Shown piece after piece: positions 5,349-5,957 of a stretch of 5,957 nucleotides of DNA. The position numbers and the translations under genes are program-made. The number at the start of each line of letters is the position of its first letter. Position 1 is the first letter of the stretch. The notes beneath the pieces were generated by a model, which saw only the letters and a program-made list of their open reading frames with translations, did no database searches and was not told where the DNA came from. This stretch comes from Clostridiales bacterium. GTDB lineage: Bacteria; Bacillota; Clostridia; Saccharofermentanales; UBA5734. The DNA lies in the NCBI GenBank assembly GCA_003532195.1, contig DOFA01000021.1, forward strand, positions 1,995-7,951, in the 5' to 3' direction.

Positions 5349-5957
5349 TGCGGCGGATAAAGTAGGCCAGACGGTTCATGTTTTCCTGCAGCCGGATTTC
5401 CAGGCGCTGATGCAAACTGGCGATTTTCTCCAGATCCGCTTCATCAGGCGGTTGGCCGCCATAACGCCAGCGGCTGACCGGCCAAAGGATTTCCGGCAGC
5501 GGCAGCTTGTCCAGACGCAGATAACGGTCGGCCCGTTCGGCAAAGCTGGCCAGCGTTTCGCCGCGTTCCGGCCGGATATCCAGGCAAGCGAGCTGAAGCA
5601 GTAAATCATGATAATAAAAATCAAGACGGTTAGCCGGGTCAGGCAGCCGGCGCCGAATAATTTCCGGTTGGAAAATTTTATTATGGCGGCGCCTCAGCCA
5701 TGCGATCAGCAAACGGGACAGCAAAGCCAGGATCAGCAGGAAATACAGCAGTTCCAGCCAGATCCGGCTGGAATGATCCGCCGGTTCGCCGGGGTCTTCG
5801 CCGGTCGCTGCCGGCGTCGGAGCCGAGCCGGATGGAACAGGGGACGGTGTCGGCCGTTCTGGTTCTCCGGTTGGAACCGGTTCAATCAGCGAACCGGCCG
5901 GTGTCGGATCGAAAGTGATCCAGCCGATACCCCGGAAATAAAGTTCGGTCCAGGCGG
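5338..5957 (-). CDS. Membrane-anchored transglutaminase-like protein with DUF4129-like tail, C-terminal part (5' end outside window)
   Basis: The frame is open from the right edge to the TGA at 5338-5340 (205 whole codons), and I see no start codon that should be preferred, so the gene begins outside. In order it reads: the end of a transglutaminase-like core, A-W-T-E-L-Y-F-x-G-I-G-W-I-T-F-D-P-T-P (5899-5955), including the Asp expected in the Cys-His-Asp triad; a Pro/Thr/Ser/Glu-rich linker of about 40 residues (about 5779-5898), probably outside the cell; one hydrophobic helix (about 5695-5760) followed by R-R-R, pointing to a cytoplasmic C-terminus; and a helical domain (5341-5640) with L-D-F-Y-Y-H-D-L-L, R-G-E-T-L-x-x-F-A and a W-R-Y-G-G patch, resembling DUF4129. 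This order is that of TgpA-like proteins, often found beside MoxR ATPase and DUF58 genes. The codon before A-W ends in CC, so the canonical catalytic His of H-A-W seems absent. Activity and substrate are unknown. The 3' end overlaps the regulator gene by 11 bp. Confidence 0.85.
   Translation of the reverse strand, partial: AWTELYFRGIGWITFDPTPAGSLIEPVPTGEPERPTPSPVPSGSAPTPAATGEDPGEPADHSSRIWLELLYFLLILALLSRLLIAWLRRRHNKIFQPEIIRRRLPDPANRLDFYYHDLLLQLACLDIRPERGETLASFAERADRYLRLDKLPLPEILWPVSRWRYGGQPPDEADLEKIASLHQRLEIRLQENMNRLAYFIRRIMT

Noticed and set aside
5251..5604. A plus-strand open frame across the regulator's end and the transglutaminase gene
   Set aside because: It overlaps two supported genes, has no ribosome-binding site and resembles no family.
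5338..5724. A separate 128-residue gene starting with TTG at 5724
   Set aside because: The frame continues upstream through a membrane helix, a Pro-rich linker and the end of a transglutaminase core to the window edge, so this is the tail of a longer protein.
5779..5898. Possible repeat array of CCGG-rich units
   Set aside because: The repeated look comes from Pro/Thr/Ser/Glu codons of a low-complexity linker. No regular unit length or direct repeat is present.
1..5957. CRISPR arrays, insertion sequences, attachment sites, tRNA or rRNA genes, defence or phage systems
   Set aside because: I saw no regularly spaced repeats, transposase or integrase-like protein, long terminal inverted repeats or cloverleaf-like sequence. 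All larger coding regions are assigned to metabolic, envelope or regulatory families.

Overview
The window looks like chromosomal DNA of a low-to-mid GC Firmicute (Bacillota). The signs are Shine-Dalgarno sites close to GGAGG, sigma-A-like promoter boxes, a DgkB/YegS-type lipid kinase, an MsmR/RafR-like AraC regulator beside a GH4 glycosidase, and a transglutaminase/DUF4129 membrane protein. Nothing in the sequence fixes the genus, and I could not run a database search. There are six protein genes (two cut by the window edges), no RNA genes, no CRISPR array and no recognisable mobile element.

Left block (1-2984): the C-terminal part of a diacylglycerol kinase family protein runs rightward from beyond the left edge. 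It converges on, and overlaps by 39 bp, a leftward two-gene unit: a GT4 glycosyltransferase of the glycolipid/diacylglycerol glycosyltransferase type, then, 24 bp later, a cytoplasmic SGNH/GDSL hydrolase. This unit has a clear promoter (perfect TTGACA, 17-bp spacer, TATGCT) with two palindromes on it, one over the -10 and one just upstream of the -35. Lipid kinase plus lipid-type glycosyltransferase hints at membrane glycolipid or lipoteichoic-acid-anchor metabolism, but that is inference from neighbourhood.

Middle block (2985-5348): a GH4 alpha-galactosidase (CHSV signature, MelA type) is transcribed leftward, divergently from an AraC-family regulator with a cupin-type sensor domain. Their 187-bp shared intergenic region holds an 8-bp direct repeat, a 7-bp inverted repeat over the regulator's promoter, a perfect hairpin in the glycosidase leader and a small palindrome at the regulator's ribosome-binding site. 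The simplest reading is a sugar-responsive regulator controlling the alpha-galactosidase. No transporter gene is in view.

Right block (5338-5957): the C-terminal part of a membrane-anchored transglutaminase-like protein runs leftward from beyond the right edge and overlaps the regulator's 3' end by 11 bp. Base composition appears to rise in GC from the left block to the right one, with a very AT-rich boundary near 2937-2984.

I found no convincing undescribed system. The observations most worth a check are the palindromes on the glycosyltransferase promoter, the operator-like repeats between the glycosidase and regulator, and an apparently non-histidine codon where the transglutaminase catalytic His is expected.
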